This document shows positions 17,544 through 25,801 of a DNA stretch of 36,951 nt, in pieces. The translations under genes were made by a program, and so were the position numbers. Source of the DNA: Desulfobacterales bacterium. Lineage in GTDB: Bacteria > Desulfobacterota > Desulfobacteria > Desulfobacterales > JAHEIW01. The notes under the pieces were generated by a model. That model made no database searches, was not told where the DNA came from, and saw nothing but the letters and a program-made list of their open reading frames with translations. The stretch spans positions 598,250-635,200 of the forward strand of contig CP070694.1 of NCBI GenBank assembly GCA_020353355.1, in the 5' to 3' direction. Within the stretch, counting starts at the first letter, position 1. Each line of letters opens with the position of its first letter.

Positions 17544-18947
17544 TTACAAAAAAAATTTCTTGAATACATGATAGCCGATTTTTCTAAACGGCTCCGGCGG
17601 AAGGTAAGGCGGAGTTTTAGTTATACCATCGAAGCGAGTCAGTTCAGAATCTTCACCGGCATATAACTGACTGATCATCTTGCCAGCCAGTTGACTCCAG
17701 CTGACTCCATGGCCGGAATAGCCAACGCCGTAATATATATTCTTTTTAGCGCCTGTTACTCCAATTGTCGGATGAAAATCTAAGGTCATCGCCAGTGTTC
17801 CACCCCACCGATGCGTTATTTTGATACCCTTGAGTTGAGGCCAAATTTTAAAAAAATCAGATTCCAATCTATCCAGAGACGGCTTATAGTTGCCACTGCT
17901 AAGGCCATTCCGATAAAAATAAGGCGATACCCCGCCACCGATTACGATGCGGTTATCGGTCGTCAGACGGAAATAATTACACTCGGGGCGAATGTCAAAC
18001 ATGGCTTCTCTGGTTTTCCACCCAATTGAGGCCATGTGTGCTTCATCGAGTGGTTGGGTGGCCATAATATAAGTTCCAATTGGGAAAATACGGTTCCTAA
18101 AATAACCTATTTTATGAGAGTAGGCATTTGTGGCCAAAATTAAGGCGTCAGCGATGATGTTCCCAAATTCCGTTTCTACGTTAATCTTTGTTCCCGGTTC
18201 AATGGACACAACTTTCGTGCATTCAAATATTTCGACGCCAAGGGTTTCTAAAACTGACTTTAATCCTAAAGCGAACTTGGCTGGATTAAGAACAGCCGCA
18301 CGATTTTTATGTAACCCGCCGTAATAGCGTTCAGACATTATTTCCTGTCTGATTTCCTGTTGATCCAGGAGGCGTGACGCTATTCCAAGGTTTTTCCAGT
18401 TTTCATGGTATTTGGTGAGTTTTTTCATATCACTCTCGTCCAGGGCCAATTCGATCAGACCGCATTCTTCCAGATCACAATCTATGTTATTATCCTTAAT
18501 TAACGTACGTACGAGTTTCGGACCTTGCTCATCAACCTTAAAGTATCGCCGGGCTGCTTCATGTCCCTTTTTTTCATATAGCTGCATTAGCAGAGTGTTG
18601 TCGAAATCCTGCAAAATACCGCCATTTCTGCCGCTGGCCCCATATCCACAACGGGCTGCTTCGAGCAAAACGATGCGTTTATCGGGGAAACGCTTTTTTA
18701 GATGGTAGGCAGAGCCCAATCCGGTTAACCCTCCGCCGACGATGACAATGTCGGCGTTGGCATTGATTTCAGTGAATGGGGGATTGGCTGGCAGACTGTA
18801 TAGCCCGGCCAATTCGAGCCAAACACTTCGGACATAATATTCAGATATCCAAGGCGGTTTGTTGGGATCAGAAAATATCCTTTCAGTCAATCGAGCATAT
18901 CCTAATGCCGTGGCAATACCGGACATTAATCCAATAAAAAAATTCAT
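17544..18947 (-). CDS. FAD-dependent amine/amino-acid oxidoreductase (DAO family)
   Basis: The protein is 467 residues from the ATG at 18947, which follows AAAGGACTTCAA. Upstream in-frame starts to 19046 lack such a site. A hydrophobic N-terminal segment (residues 1-17) may anchor it to the membrane. The FAD-binding Rossmann motif IVGGGLTGLGSAYHL lies at about 69-83 with the ribose-binding Glu in LLEAA near 96, and GASGRNGG near 103-110 is typical of the D-amino-acid/glycine/sarcosine oxidase-type family. The C-terminal part (RWGGTLAMT, GYSGHGVSWS) completes the family signature. It likely oxidises a primary or secondary amine. The MFS carrier downstream may bring in its substrate, which is an inference from the neighbourhood. 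Confidence 0.9.
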   Translation of the reverse strand: MNFFIGLMSGIATALGYARLTERIFSDPNKPPWISEYYVRSVWLELAGLYSLPANPPFTEINANADIVIVGGGLTGLGSAYHLKKRFPDKRIVLLEAARCGYGASGRNGGILQDFDNTLLMQLYEKKGHEAARRYFKVDEQGPKLVRTLIKDNNIDCDLEECGLIELALDESDMKKLTKYHENWKNLGIASRLLDQQEIRQEIMSERYYGGLHKNRAAVLNPAKFALGLKSVLETLGVEIFECTKVVSIEPGTKINVETEFGNIIADALILATNAYSHKIGYFRNRIFPIGTYIMATQPLDEAHMASIGWKTREAMFDIRPECNYFRLTTDNRIVIGGGVSPYFYRNGLSSGNYKPSLDRLESDFFKIWPQLKGIKITHRWGGTLAMTLDFHPTIGVTGAKKNIYYGVGYSGHGVSWSQLAGKMISQLYAGEDSELTRFDGITKTPPYLPPEPFRKIGYHVFKKFFL

Positions 18948-19092
18948 TTGAAGTCCTTTCTGAGTTTTGGGCAACGGACCGTTAACCATTGCATGCCGGA
19001 TTTCTCGGAAATTTCGGATACAGCCTGCCGCCGTCTCCAATACCATTGCAATCTATCATTGTTTGCCAGGTTTGATCAATGGCATGTTTGAG

Positions 19093-19208
19093 CGTGGACC
19101 AATAAAAAATCAATTAATCCTATTGGCCATGCAAGATTTCTTCACCGTTTGCTATTTTTTTAAATTCTTTCTTGAAATACACCGTGGACCAATTTAATAT
19201 GATCATAT
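19093..19208. repeat. spaced direct repeat CGTGGACCAAT and a palindrome before the IalB-like gene
   Basis: CGTGGACCAAT occurs at 19093-19103 and again at 19183-19193, 90 bp apart. Four bases after the second copy is a perfect 12-bp palindrome, ATATGATCATAT (19197-19208). All lie between the divergent FAD oxidoreductase and IalB-like genes. They could be regulator-binding sites for either gene. No promoter boxes are clear. Confidence 0.3.
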
Positions 19209-19235
19209 ATTTAATCTAATGTGGATGATGACATT

Positions 19236-19742
19236 ATGAGAAAGTATAGTAGGGCAGCAAATGGATCTCGTCTTTTTGCGATTATATTTTTATTCATATC
19301 CGCCGTTGCCGGCAATAGTTATGCGGAACTACTAAAATTCGGTGATTGGGAATGTATCGAAGAAACCGACCCGGCGACAGATAGGAAAAGCAGAAAAATC
19401 GGAACGGTTGCAAAAGATGGGGCTAGTTCATTGTGGGTGTCGGAATCCGACTTGGGCCGCAGCACGATCCAACTGACGTTGAAATCTGAAAATATTATTG
19501 ATTCCGCACATATCACGTATATGGTTGACAAGAATAAGGCATTAACGCTCAGTACGGCCGTACGAACCTGTGAATCATATTGTTTGACAGAGTATGTGGC
19601 GCAAAATAGTGAGCTCATCAAAGCAATGAAAAAAGGCTATCGTTTGATCTTTGAATACACCGCATATCCGGATGTCACGCATAAGCCAACATTCTCACTG
19701 ATGGGCTTTACCAGAGCATTTAGCTGGTTAATGAGTTATTAG
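19236..19742 (+). CDS. exported protein, IalB-like (tentative)
   Basis: The protein is 168 residues from ATG 19236; an in-frame GTG at 19221 lacks support. It has a signal peptide to about residue 31 (hydrophobic LFAIIFLFISAVAG, cleavage after SYA). The mature protein begins LLKFGDWEC and ends with KAMKKGYRLIFEY and SLMGFTRAF. This start (a GDW strand with Cys) and end (a ligand-like strand, then SL-GFT-A) resemble the invasion-associated locus B family, a periplasmic fold common in alphaproteobacteria. Cys residues at RTCESYCLTEY would form the expected pair. The match is by motif only, so the family call is tentative. Function is unknown outside Bartonella, where IalB affects erythrocyte invasion. 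Confidence 0.6.
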   Translation: MRKYSRAANGSRLFAIIFLFISAVAGNSYAELLKFGDWECIEETDPATDRKSRKIGTVAKDGASSLWVSESDLGRSTIQLTLKSENIIDSAHITYMVDKNKALTLSTAVRTCESYCLTEYVAQNSELIKAMKKGYRLIFEYTAYPDVTHKPTFSLMGFTRAFSWLMSY

Positions 19743-19838
19743 AGTCGCAAGTGATGGTGCACAGCGATCTTTTTTAAATGGTATTGTTTTCATTTCTTTA
19801 ACGGAGAAAACAGATTACGTTCAGGGAGGGCCCACTAC

Positions 19839-20978
19839 ATGATCGATTTCAGTTTAGGTGATGAGCAGAAAGCGTTACAGCAACTGGCACGGGATTTTGC
19901 CCAGAGCGAGATTGCTCCCGTTGCGCTTCAGTATGATAAAGAACCGGCTTTTCCGGGAGAGATCATTAAGAAGGCGCATCAAGCCGGTTTAATGAATCTG
20001 ACCTGCCCCAGGGAATACGGCGGTCAGGGCCTGGGATTACTCGATGCAGCCCTCATAACTGAAGAGTTGAATGCCGGCTGTTCCGCCATCGCCGGGATGA
20101 TAGGGATCAACTCACTGGCCTGCGGCCCTATCCTCGTTGCCGGAACCGAGGAGCAAAAACGCCGATTTCTGATCCCGCTTAATGAATCAGGAAAGACGGC
20201 TTCTTTCGGACTCACCGAAAGGGAAGCCGGTTCCGATGCGGGCAGTCTGAAAACGAGGGCCCGTCGCGAGGGGGATCATTACGTCATCAGCGGGCAGAAA
20301 TGCTTTATCACCAATGGCAGTTTTGCATCACTCTACACCATCTTCGCCACTCTCGATCCGGAAAAGGGCACCCGAGGCATCAGTGCATTTGTCGTAGCGC
20401 GAGAGACTCCCGGTGTCTCAATCGGCAAAGTCGAAGACAAAATGGGACAGCGTTCGCTCAATGCGGCCGAGGTTAATCTGGACGATGTTGCCGTTCCGGT
20501 AGAAAACCGTTTGGGCGCAGAGGGCGAAGGCTTCAAGATAGCCATGAAGACGCTCGACGAAGGCCGCATTAACATTGCCGCCACCGCTGTAGGAATAGCC
20601 CGCGCGGCCTTTGAAGCCGCAGTGCAGTATGCCAAGCAAAGGCGGCAGTTCGGTAAACCCGTCGGGACGTTTCAGGCTTTGAATTTTATGCTGGCCGATA
20701 TGGCCGCGGCAGTTGATGCGGCGCGGCTGCTTACCTGGTATGCGGCCTCGAAAGCCGACCAAGAGCAACCGGTGACCCGTGAAGCCGCCCAGGCCAAATA
20801 TTTTGCCGCAGACGTGGCAATGCGCGTGACGACCGATGCGGTTCAGATCCATGGCGGATATGGTTATACCAAGGAATATCCCGTGGAGAAGTATATGCGC
20901 GACGCCAAACTCACCCAGATCTACGAGGGAACCAACCAGATCAATCGGCTGGTAGCCGGTGGGGCACTGATGCGCTAA
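19839..20978 (+). CDS. acyl-CoA dehydrogenase
   Basis: The 379-residue flavoenzyme has the usual length and domain order of short/medium-chain acyl-CoA dehydrogenases. The N-terminal helical domain is followed by the FAD-binding SFGLTEREAGSDAGS near residues 125-140 and the CFITNGS strand near 158. The C-terminal helical domain carries the RRQFGKPVGTFQ motif near 267-279, QIHGGYGYTKEYPVE near 337-351 and the catalytic base Glu363 in QIYEGTNQI. All expected residues are present. It oxidises an acyl-CoA to the enoyl-CoA and passes electrons to ETF. AGGGAGGG precedes the ATG at 19839. No ETF, thiolase or CoA-ligase gene is nearby, so the acyl substrate cannot be assigned. Confidence 0.96.
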   Translation: MIDFSLGDEQKALQQLARDFAQSEIAPVALQYDKEPAFPGEIIKKAHQAGLMNLTCPREYGGQGLGLLDAALITEELNAGCSAIAGMIGINSLACGPILVAGTEEQKRRFLIPLNESGKTASFGLTEREAGSDAGSLKTRARREGDHYVISGQKCFITNGSFASLYTIFATLDPEKGTRGISAFVVARETPGVSIGKVEDKMGQRSLNAAEVNLDDVAVPVENRLGAEGEGFKIAMKTLDEGRINIAATAVGIARAAFEAAVQYAKQRRQFGKPVGTFQALNFMLADMAAAVDAARLLTWYAASKADQEQPVTREAAQAKYFAADVAMRVTTDAVQIHGGYGYTKEYPVEKYMRDAKLTQIYEGTNQINRLVAGGALMR

Positions 20979-21100
20979 CGCTCCAGTCTCTCATCCTTGC
21001 CTTTGGCAGTGACCGGAGACAAAAGTTTCTGTTTTTGACCCGAAACACATAACGCGCAAGACGCTTATTCCGCGTTGCGCATTTCGCATTCAAAAACGCC

Positions 21101-22525
21101 TTAAATCCTATCCACCACCGCGGGCCGATGTTTCCAGAACCCCGTGGTCTGCTCAAAAGCGTAGGCTAACTGTAATACCCCGAAATCATCCTGATGGCGC
21201 CCGACAATTTGAACGCCCACCGGAAGACCATCTGCTGTAAAGCCACAGGGCACCGAGATGGCTGGATGTCCGATGGTGGTGATGTAATAGCAAGATTTCA
21301 TCCAATCGATGTAGGTTTCCATTTTGACATCATTGATTTCGGTTACAAAGCGCTGCTTCACATTAAAGGGCGGGACCTGGCTGACCGGCAGAATAATAAA
21401 CTCGTAAGTTTCCATGAATTTTCGGACACGATGATAAAGATCGGTTCGTTTGCGTTCGATTCTTGCGAGCTGCGGTCCGCTCAACTTGCGTCCCTCTTCA
21501 ATGTTCCAGATCACCGTATCTTTCATTTGACTCCGATGCGTATCCAGAAATTCCGACAAATTAAGTTCGAAAAGCCATGCCCGCAGCACTTTGAAAATCT
21601 CATTTGCATCGGTGAAATCCGGTTCAGCTTCATCCAGCACACATCCGAGATTTTCAAACGCCCGGCGTTGCGATTCGAGTACGGCCGTGACAGCAGGGTC
21701 GACCGGAAACGATCCCAGATTTTGACTCCAGGCAATGCGGGTATGTTTAAAATCGCGTTCCAGGGGACGGGCAAACACGTTTCCGGGCTCCGCAATGGCA
21801 ATCGGCGAGCGTCGATCAGCTCCGGCAATCGCACTCAACATCAGGGCCGTATCCTTCACCGTGCGGGCCATGGGGCCTTGGACCGACAAAGGGAACCAGC
21901 CTGCAAACTCTGGCCAGCGGGGCACCCTTCCGGGCGAAGTTCGCAATCCGACAACATTGCAGAAGCTGGCGGGATTTCGCAGGGAACCTCCCAAGTCACT
22001 GCCGTCTGCGATCGGCACCATCCCGCAGGCAAGGGCCACCGCGGCTCCTCCGCTGCTGCCACCGCAGGTCTTAGACGTGTCATAGGGATTTAAAGTTTCG
22101 CCAAATACTTCATTAAAGGTCTGGGATCCGGCGCCGAATTCAGGCGTGTTTGTCTTTCCGATGGTAATCGTGCCGGCTTTCTTTAAACGTTCGACAATAA
22201 GCGCGTCTTCTTGCGGCACGAAATCTCTGAAAATCGGTGACCCCAGCGTGGTACGAATTCCCCTGGTGAAAACTAAATCCTTGTGAGCAACCGGAAGCCC
22301 ATGCAAGGCGCCGAGTTGCTTTCCTTTTGCCAAGGCCTCATCTGCAGCCCTGGCCTGCGACATGGCCTGCTGCGGCAAGAAAGTGACAATCGCATTTACG
22401 ATTGGATTGATCCGCTCAATTTGAGCCAGGTGCGCTTCCATGACTTCTACTGCAGACAGATCTTTTGATCGGATGCGTTTAACCAGCTCTTCCGCGGATA
22501 GAAAACAGATCTCTTGTCCACTCAT
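21101..22525 (-). CDS. amidase (amidase-signature family)
   Basis: The 474-residue enzyme carries the Ser-cisSer-Lys triad of the amidase-signature family: Lys82 in GLPVAHKDLVF, the cis-serine in TCGGSSGGAAVA near 157-158, and the nucleophile Ser181 in GSDLGGSLRNPAS. The ATG at 22525 starts MSGQEICFL after TTGAGGATATTG and fits family length. In-frame codons up to 22606 would add an unlikely extension. It hydrolyses amide bonds of unknown substrates. It is convergent with the acyl-CoA dehydrogenase gene and has no GatC or GatB neighbour, so it is not the tRNA amidotransferase subunit. A broken 148-bp relic of a close paralogue lies at 15562-15709. Confidence 0.94.
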   Translation of the reverse strand: MSGQEICFLSAEELVKRIRSKDLSAVEVMEAHLAQIERINPIVNAIVTFLPQQAMSQARAADEALAKGKQLGALHGLPVAHKDLVFTRGIRTTLGSPIFRDFVPQEDALIVERLKKAGTITIGKTNTPEFGAGSQTFNEVFGETLNPYDTSKTCGGSSGGAAVALACGMVPIADGSDLGGSLRNPASFCNVVGLRTSPGRVPRWPEFAGWFPLSVQGPMARTVKDTALMLSAIAGADRRSPIAIAEPGNVFARPLERDFKHTRIAWSQNLGSFPVDPAVTAVLESQRRAFENLGCVLDEAEPDFTDANEIFKVLRAWLFELNLSEFLDTHRSQMKDTVIWNIEEGRKLSGPQLARIERKRTDLYHRVRKFMETYEFIILPVSQVPPFNVKQRFVTEINDVKMETYIDWMKSCYYITTIGHPAISVPCGFTADGLPVGVQIVGRHQDDFGVLQLAYAFEQTTGFWKHRPAVVDRI

Positions 22526-22680
22526 GGCAATATCCTCAATCGCTTTAAAGAATGAGTTGGATCGCCTCCAGTCACCGGATAACGCTTCTGTCAGGGTTTT
22601 TATCAAAAATGAGTGCCATTCGCTCCATCGACGTTATCGTGACCATGGTTATGTAAAAAGAAGAGCAATCCGGTCTCAAT

Positions 22681-22713
22681 AAAAAACCCCATCTCTGAAT
22701 ATGAGAAATTGGG
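22681..22713 (-). terminator. rho-independent terminator for the ABM/TRAP-caspase unit
   Basis: Read on the minus strand, this is ACCCAATTTCTCATA, then TTCAGAGATGGGGT, followed by TTTTTTATT. The paired CCCA..CTC and GAG..TGGG arms and the T run form a typical intrinsic terminator, about 140 bp after the ABM gene stop. Confidence 0.65.
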
Positions 22714-22849
22714 TATCTTGAATTCAAAGCTATGCTCCGTTTTTCACATATTCATGGTAAAGAGACAGGCTTTTAGGAATCACCATCTCCTGCAAGTGCT
22801 TGAGCATATCTTTTTATCGTTCACGATGTATGGAAGTTACGGCCTCCGC

Positions 22850-23155
22850 TTACTTTTTAGAAGGGTATGTCCCAAAAATGTATTCATCGTATTCGGTTGG
22901 AAACTCCAGGAACTGCTCTAATCTAGCTTCATTTGCTCGGCGCTCTCTATTATCCTTCCAGGACAACCAATGTTCTATGCTCTGCCACGTGGAAATTACT
23001 AGCAGACGGCGAGGGTCGTTATAGCTCATCAGCGTTTCACCGGTGATATATCCTTTTTGATTCATAGCATCGGCACGCGCCTTGTTCAGCAGCGCAAAAA
23101 CCTCTTTCGTCTTACCCTCCTTTATGTGCCGCTTAATCATAACCTTAACTGCCAT
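22850..23155 (-). CDS. antibiotic biosynthesis monooxygenase (ABM) domain protein
   Basis: The product is a 101-residue small cytoplasmic protein with the ferredoxin-like ABM fold. It starts AVKVMIKRHIKEGK, continues with a helix through LLNKARADAMNQKGY, then LLVISTWQSIEHWLSWKDN, which is the family's conserved strand-helix W....W..W region. Members include quinol monooxygenases and heme-degrading enzymes, but many small ones have no known activity. Heme-ligand residues cannot be assigned. AAGGAGG precedes the ATG at 23155. It lies 68 bp after the TRAP-caspase stop on the same strand and before a good terminator, so it may be co-transcribed as the last gene. Confidence 0.85.
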   Translation of the reverse strand: MAVKVMIKRHIKEGKTKEVFALLNKARADAMNQKGYITGETLMSYNDPRRLLVISTWQSIEHWLSWKDNRERRANEARLEQFLEFPTEYDEYIFGTYPSKK

Positions 23156-23223
23156 TTTGGCCTCCTTTTTCCTGAATCACCGCGGCTAAGCCTTTCCAAG
23201 CCCAGTGCCCTGATGCCCGTTTC

Positions 23224-25362
23224 TCACTGTTTTGTTGCCCGCCTAAAGACAAAGTCACCGCCATCATGTCCTGAGTTTCGGATGGTATTGTATTCAGGCA
23301 CCTGTTCCGCATTGCCGGCGACGCGTTCTTTGATGTGTTCGAAAAAAAGCTCCTCTGCCGTAAACATTTTTTTATCAATATTTTTCAGCCCTTCGATAAA
23401 TGCAGCCGCAAAAACAGAATGACCGGCTCCGCCGCTATCAGTTACGGGTTCGTTACCACCACTGGCCAGCAGGGTTCGCGAACTTTTCTGTAGCATCTTT
23501 TTTAAATATCGGTCTCTTTCTGAAATGGAGCCGAGGTTCGTGATGGCGCTTCGGGTTAATGTTCCCGAATAACAGCTGTCTGCAACCACCAGAATATGCT
23601 TGGCCGTGATTCGCTTCAAATTTGAGGTAATCGTATCAACAATTATCCAGTTGGTATCATCATTGCTTTGGGCATCCACCGGCAGCCAATAGGCTTTCGC
23701 GGCGATGCTGTCAAATTGACCATGCCCGGCATAATAAATTAACAGATGATCATTGGGCGTTAGGTTTTTTCTGGAATTGTTGACGGCTTTCAGAATCTGA
23801 TTTCGGGTGCCGTCCAGCAAAAGGGTCGTATGAAACCCAAATTCTTTTTTCAGGACGTCAGCGACTTCTTCGGCATCTTTTTTTGCAGTTTGCAGTTTTG
23901 GAAGGTAGGTATAATTATTGTTTCCGATGATCAGCGCATAATAGGCCCCGGACGAGGGCAATGTATCTTTCTCCTTTGCTGTCGGTGTTGATGCCGCGGC
24001 AGATAATGTTTCACGTTTGATCGTTAGAGTTTGGGTCGCTTTATTTTCATAGATATCCATGGCACTGATCGTTAGCTCATTGGTGCCAACCTTCAAATAC
24101 ACCTCTGCGGCAAAATTTCCTTCTTCATCTAACTGCGCTTCTTTATCATTGACATAAACCACTGCTGTGCCAGAGTCATCGCTGGCTTTTCCTTTGACGG
24201 TAACTTTATTTTCTCGGTGAACGACATTCATTCCTCTGAGGCTGTGAGAAGTTATCACAATATCCGGCGGGGTCGTGTCGCGGCGGGTGCCCACAGCCGG
24301 GATCGGGGATGGTGCCGGGCCGGGCCGGGCAACTGAAGAACGAAAAGCCCTTTGATCTGCATAAATCCGTTGGAAATCCTTATGATTTACCGATAGGTTT
24401 GCGGATACCTCCTGCCAGGCTTGACTTGCTGCAGATATAATGCTGGAGGGCAATTCACTTACCTGAACACCCCGGCTGCGAATATCATCGAGGGCCAGAT
24501 CGATCAACCGCTGCTCTGCGGCCATACCGAAAAGGACGTTTTCATGGCAGACTTGCTTGATGAGCTGCTGCTGGGCAGGCGCCATTTGATTCCAGACATC
24601 GCTGTTGATGATTAAGTCAATCATCGTAAACGGTTGATGCCAGCCGGGGTAGTAATAGGTTTTGGCGGCTTTGTCAAAATTCATCGACTTGTCAATATAA
24701 GGGGTACTGAACTCCGTTGCATCGATGATATTATTTTCAAGGGCCGGCAATACCTGTTTGGACGGCAATTGAACAACTGAAGCACCAATTTTTTTCATGA
24801 CCTTGCCACCCAACCCATGAAAGCGAATTTTTAAACCTTTCAAGTCGCTGGGGTCATTGAGCGGACGTCGAAACCAGCCCCCACCCTCTGGCCCCAGCAT
24901 ACCGGCCGGGATAGGCTTGACATTGTAACGGGCATAGAGCTCTTCATATAAAGCCCCACCGCTTCCGTTGATAATCCAATCGTAATGGTCGCTGGCCGAA
25001 AGAGCAAATGGCGGTCCCCAAAAGATATGAAATGCCATATTTTTTTGACTCCACATCCCTGCTGCAGCCCAGCCCGCATCTACGGTTCCTCGCCCGACAG
25101 CATCAAGAATAGCTGATCGATAGACACTGGTATCCGGTTCATAAAGCTTGACGTTGATTTGTCCCTTAGAGCGCTGATGAATCTCGTTGGCAAATCGCTT
25201 GGCCAGTGAACCCAGCAGAGGCATTCTGGTAGGATAGCCCATCGCCATCCTCAATTGTAAGGAATCTGCAGCGTGAGTTTTATGGAAGGCAAACGTCACA
25301 AAAAGCAAGATGGTCACGGCAACAAAAATAAAACATGCTTTTCTGAATCCAATAGGCTTCAA
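23224..25362 (-). CDS. exported TRAP solute-binding domain / Ig-like domain / caspase (C14) fusion protein
   Basis: Counted from TTG 25362, the protein has 712 residues. That start sits six bases after GGGAGG and yields a clean Sec signal peptide (KPIGFRKA, hydrophobic core, cleavage near THA at 31). Residues 36-340 form a DctP-type TRAP solute-binding domain, with the ligand-binding Arg in DLKGLKIRF near 180 and the TakP-like segment ALENNIIDATEFSTPYID, then YYYPGWHQP. After a Pro-rich linker, about 365-448 is an Ig-like domain (TTPPDIVIT, VYVNDKEA, KVGTNELTI). The rest, about 473-712, is a caspase-like domain with GNNNY, the catalytic His547 in YYAGHG, Cys597 in ADSCYSG, and the family end GGDFVF. 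No TRAP permease genes are near. It is probably periplasmic, with the binding domain as sensor. I know of no described protein with this build. Confidence 0.9.
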   Translation of the reverse strand: MKPIGFRKACFIFVAVTILLFVTFAFHKTHAADSLQLRMAMGYPTRMPLLGSLAKRFANEIHQRSKGQINVKLYEPDTSVYRSAILDAVGRGTVDAGWAAAGMWSQKNMAFHIFWGPPFALSASDHYDWIINGSGGALYEELYARYNVKPIPAGMLGPEGGGWFRRPLNDPSDLKGLKIRFHGLGGKVMKKIGASVVQLPSKQVLPALENNIIDATEFSTPYIDKSMNFDKAAKTYYYPGWHQPFTMIDLIINSDVWNQMAPAQQQLIKQVCHENVLFGMAAEQRLIDLALDDIRSRGVQVSELPSSIISAASQAWQEVSANLSVNHKDFQRIYADQRAFRSSVARPGPAPSPIPAVGTRRDTTPPDIVITSHSLRGMNVVHRENKVTVKGKASDDSGTAVVYVNDKEAQLDEEGNFAAEVYLKVGTNELTISAMDIYENKATQTLTIKRETLSAAASTPTAKEKDTLPSSGAYYALIIGNNNYTYLPKLQTAKKDAEEVADVLKKEFGFHTTLLLDGTRNQILKAVNNSRKNLTPNDHLLIYYAGHGQFDSIAAKAYWLPVDAQSNDDTNWIIVDTITSNLKRITAKHILVVADSCYSGTLTRSAITNLGSISERDRYLKKMLQKSSRTLLASGGNEPVTDSGGAGHSVFAAAFIEGLKNIDKKMFTAEELFFEHIKERVAGNAEQVPEYNTIRNSGHDGGDFVFRRATKQ

Positions 25363-25610
25363 TAATATCCTCCCTAACTGCAGACACACCAGCGCAGTAT
25401 TTCGAGGATTTACCCGCCCGCGGCAGGTTTTTTCCGCCTTTTGTGTGGCGGAGAACGTGACACAGCTTGCCCGCCCACCTGCCCGCCACAGCCCGGAACC
25501 GGAAGCATTTACGGTGGCTCATCGTCGGAAGTAAAGGCCGGTAATTGTAGAAAATAGCCGGGGTCGGTTGGGCTTGAGATTGAGTTATGGTGCTTATTGT
25601 TATTTGTTCA

Positions 25611-25639
25611 TCTTTAGCATTCAACCTTTCTGAAGTCAA
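25611..25639 (-). promoter_or_regulatory. candidate sigma-70 promoter for the TRAP-caspase gene
   Basis: On the minus strand, TTGACT (25639-25634) is followed after 17 bp by TAAAGA (25616-25611), with an extended TG one base upstream of the -10 box. It would give a leader of about 240 nt before the TTG start at 25362. The -10 match is imperfect, so this is a candidate only. Confidence 0.35.
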
Positions 25640-25801
25640 TCAGATTTGGCTTTAACTCAAATAACGCGCAACCCGATCGATGAATCTTTTATGCCCATTT
25701 ACATTCACCTTTTTTTGAAAACAGAATCTGTAAGAACTCAAATGTTTCAGGGTAATTCTGAACTATTTGGCATGAATGAAGACCTGACCCTTTGCGGGTT
25801 G
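25640..25801. other. gap between the TRAP-caspase promoter and the EamA gene
   Basis: Taken with the leader region, the full gap without a gene runs 25363-25801. Open frames here are short, start without ribosome binding sites and show no family resemblance. The part at 25420-25510 is GC-rich with repeated CCGCCC/GGCGG-like words, so the leader RNA may fold, but no riboswitch class is recognisable. Confidence 0.4.

Noticed and set aside
21194-22093. Long open frame (299 codons) on the plus strand
   Set aside because: It lies wholly antisense to the amidase gene, whose catalytic motifs are complete. It is a shadow frame.
23224-25362. Ordinary TRAP transporter locus
   Set aside because: No DctQ or DctM genes are present on either side, and the frame continues into a caspase domain.
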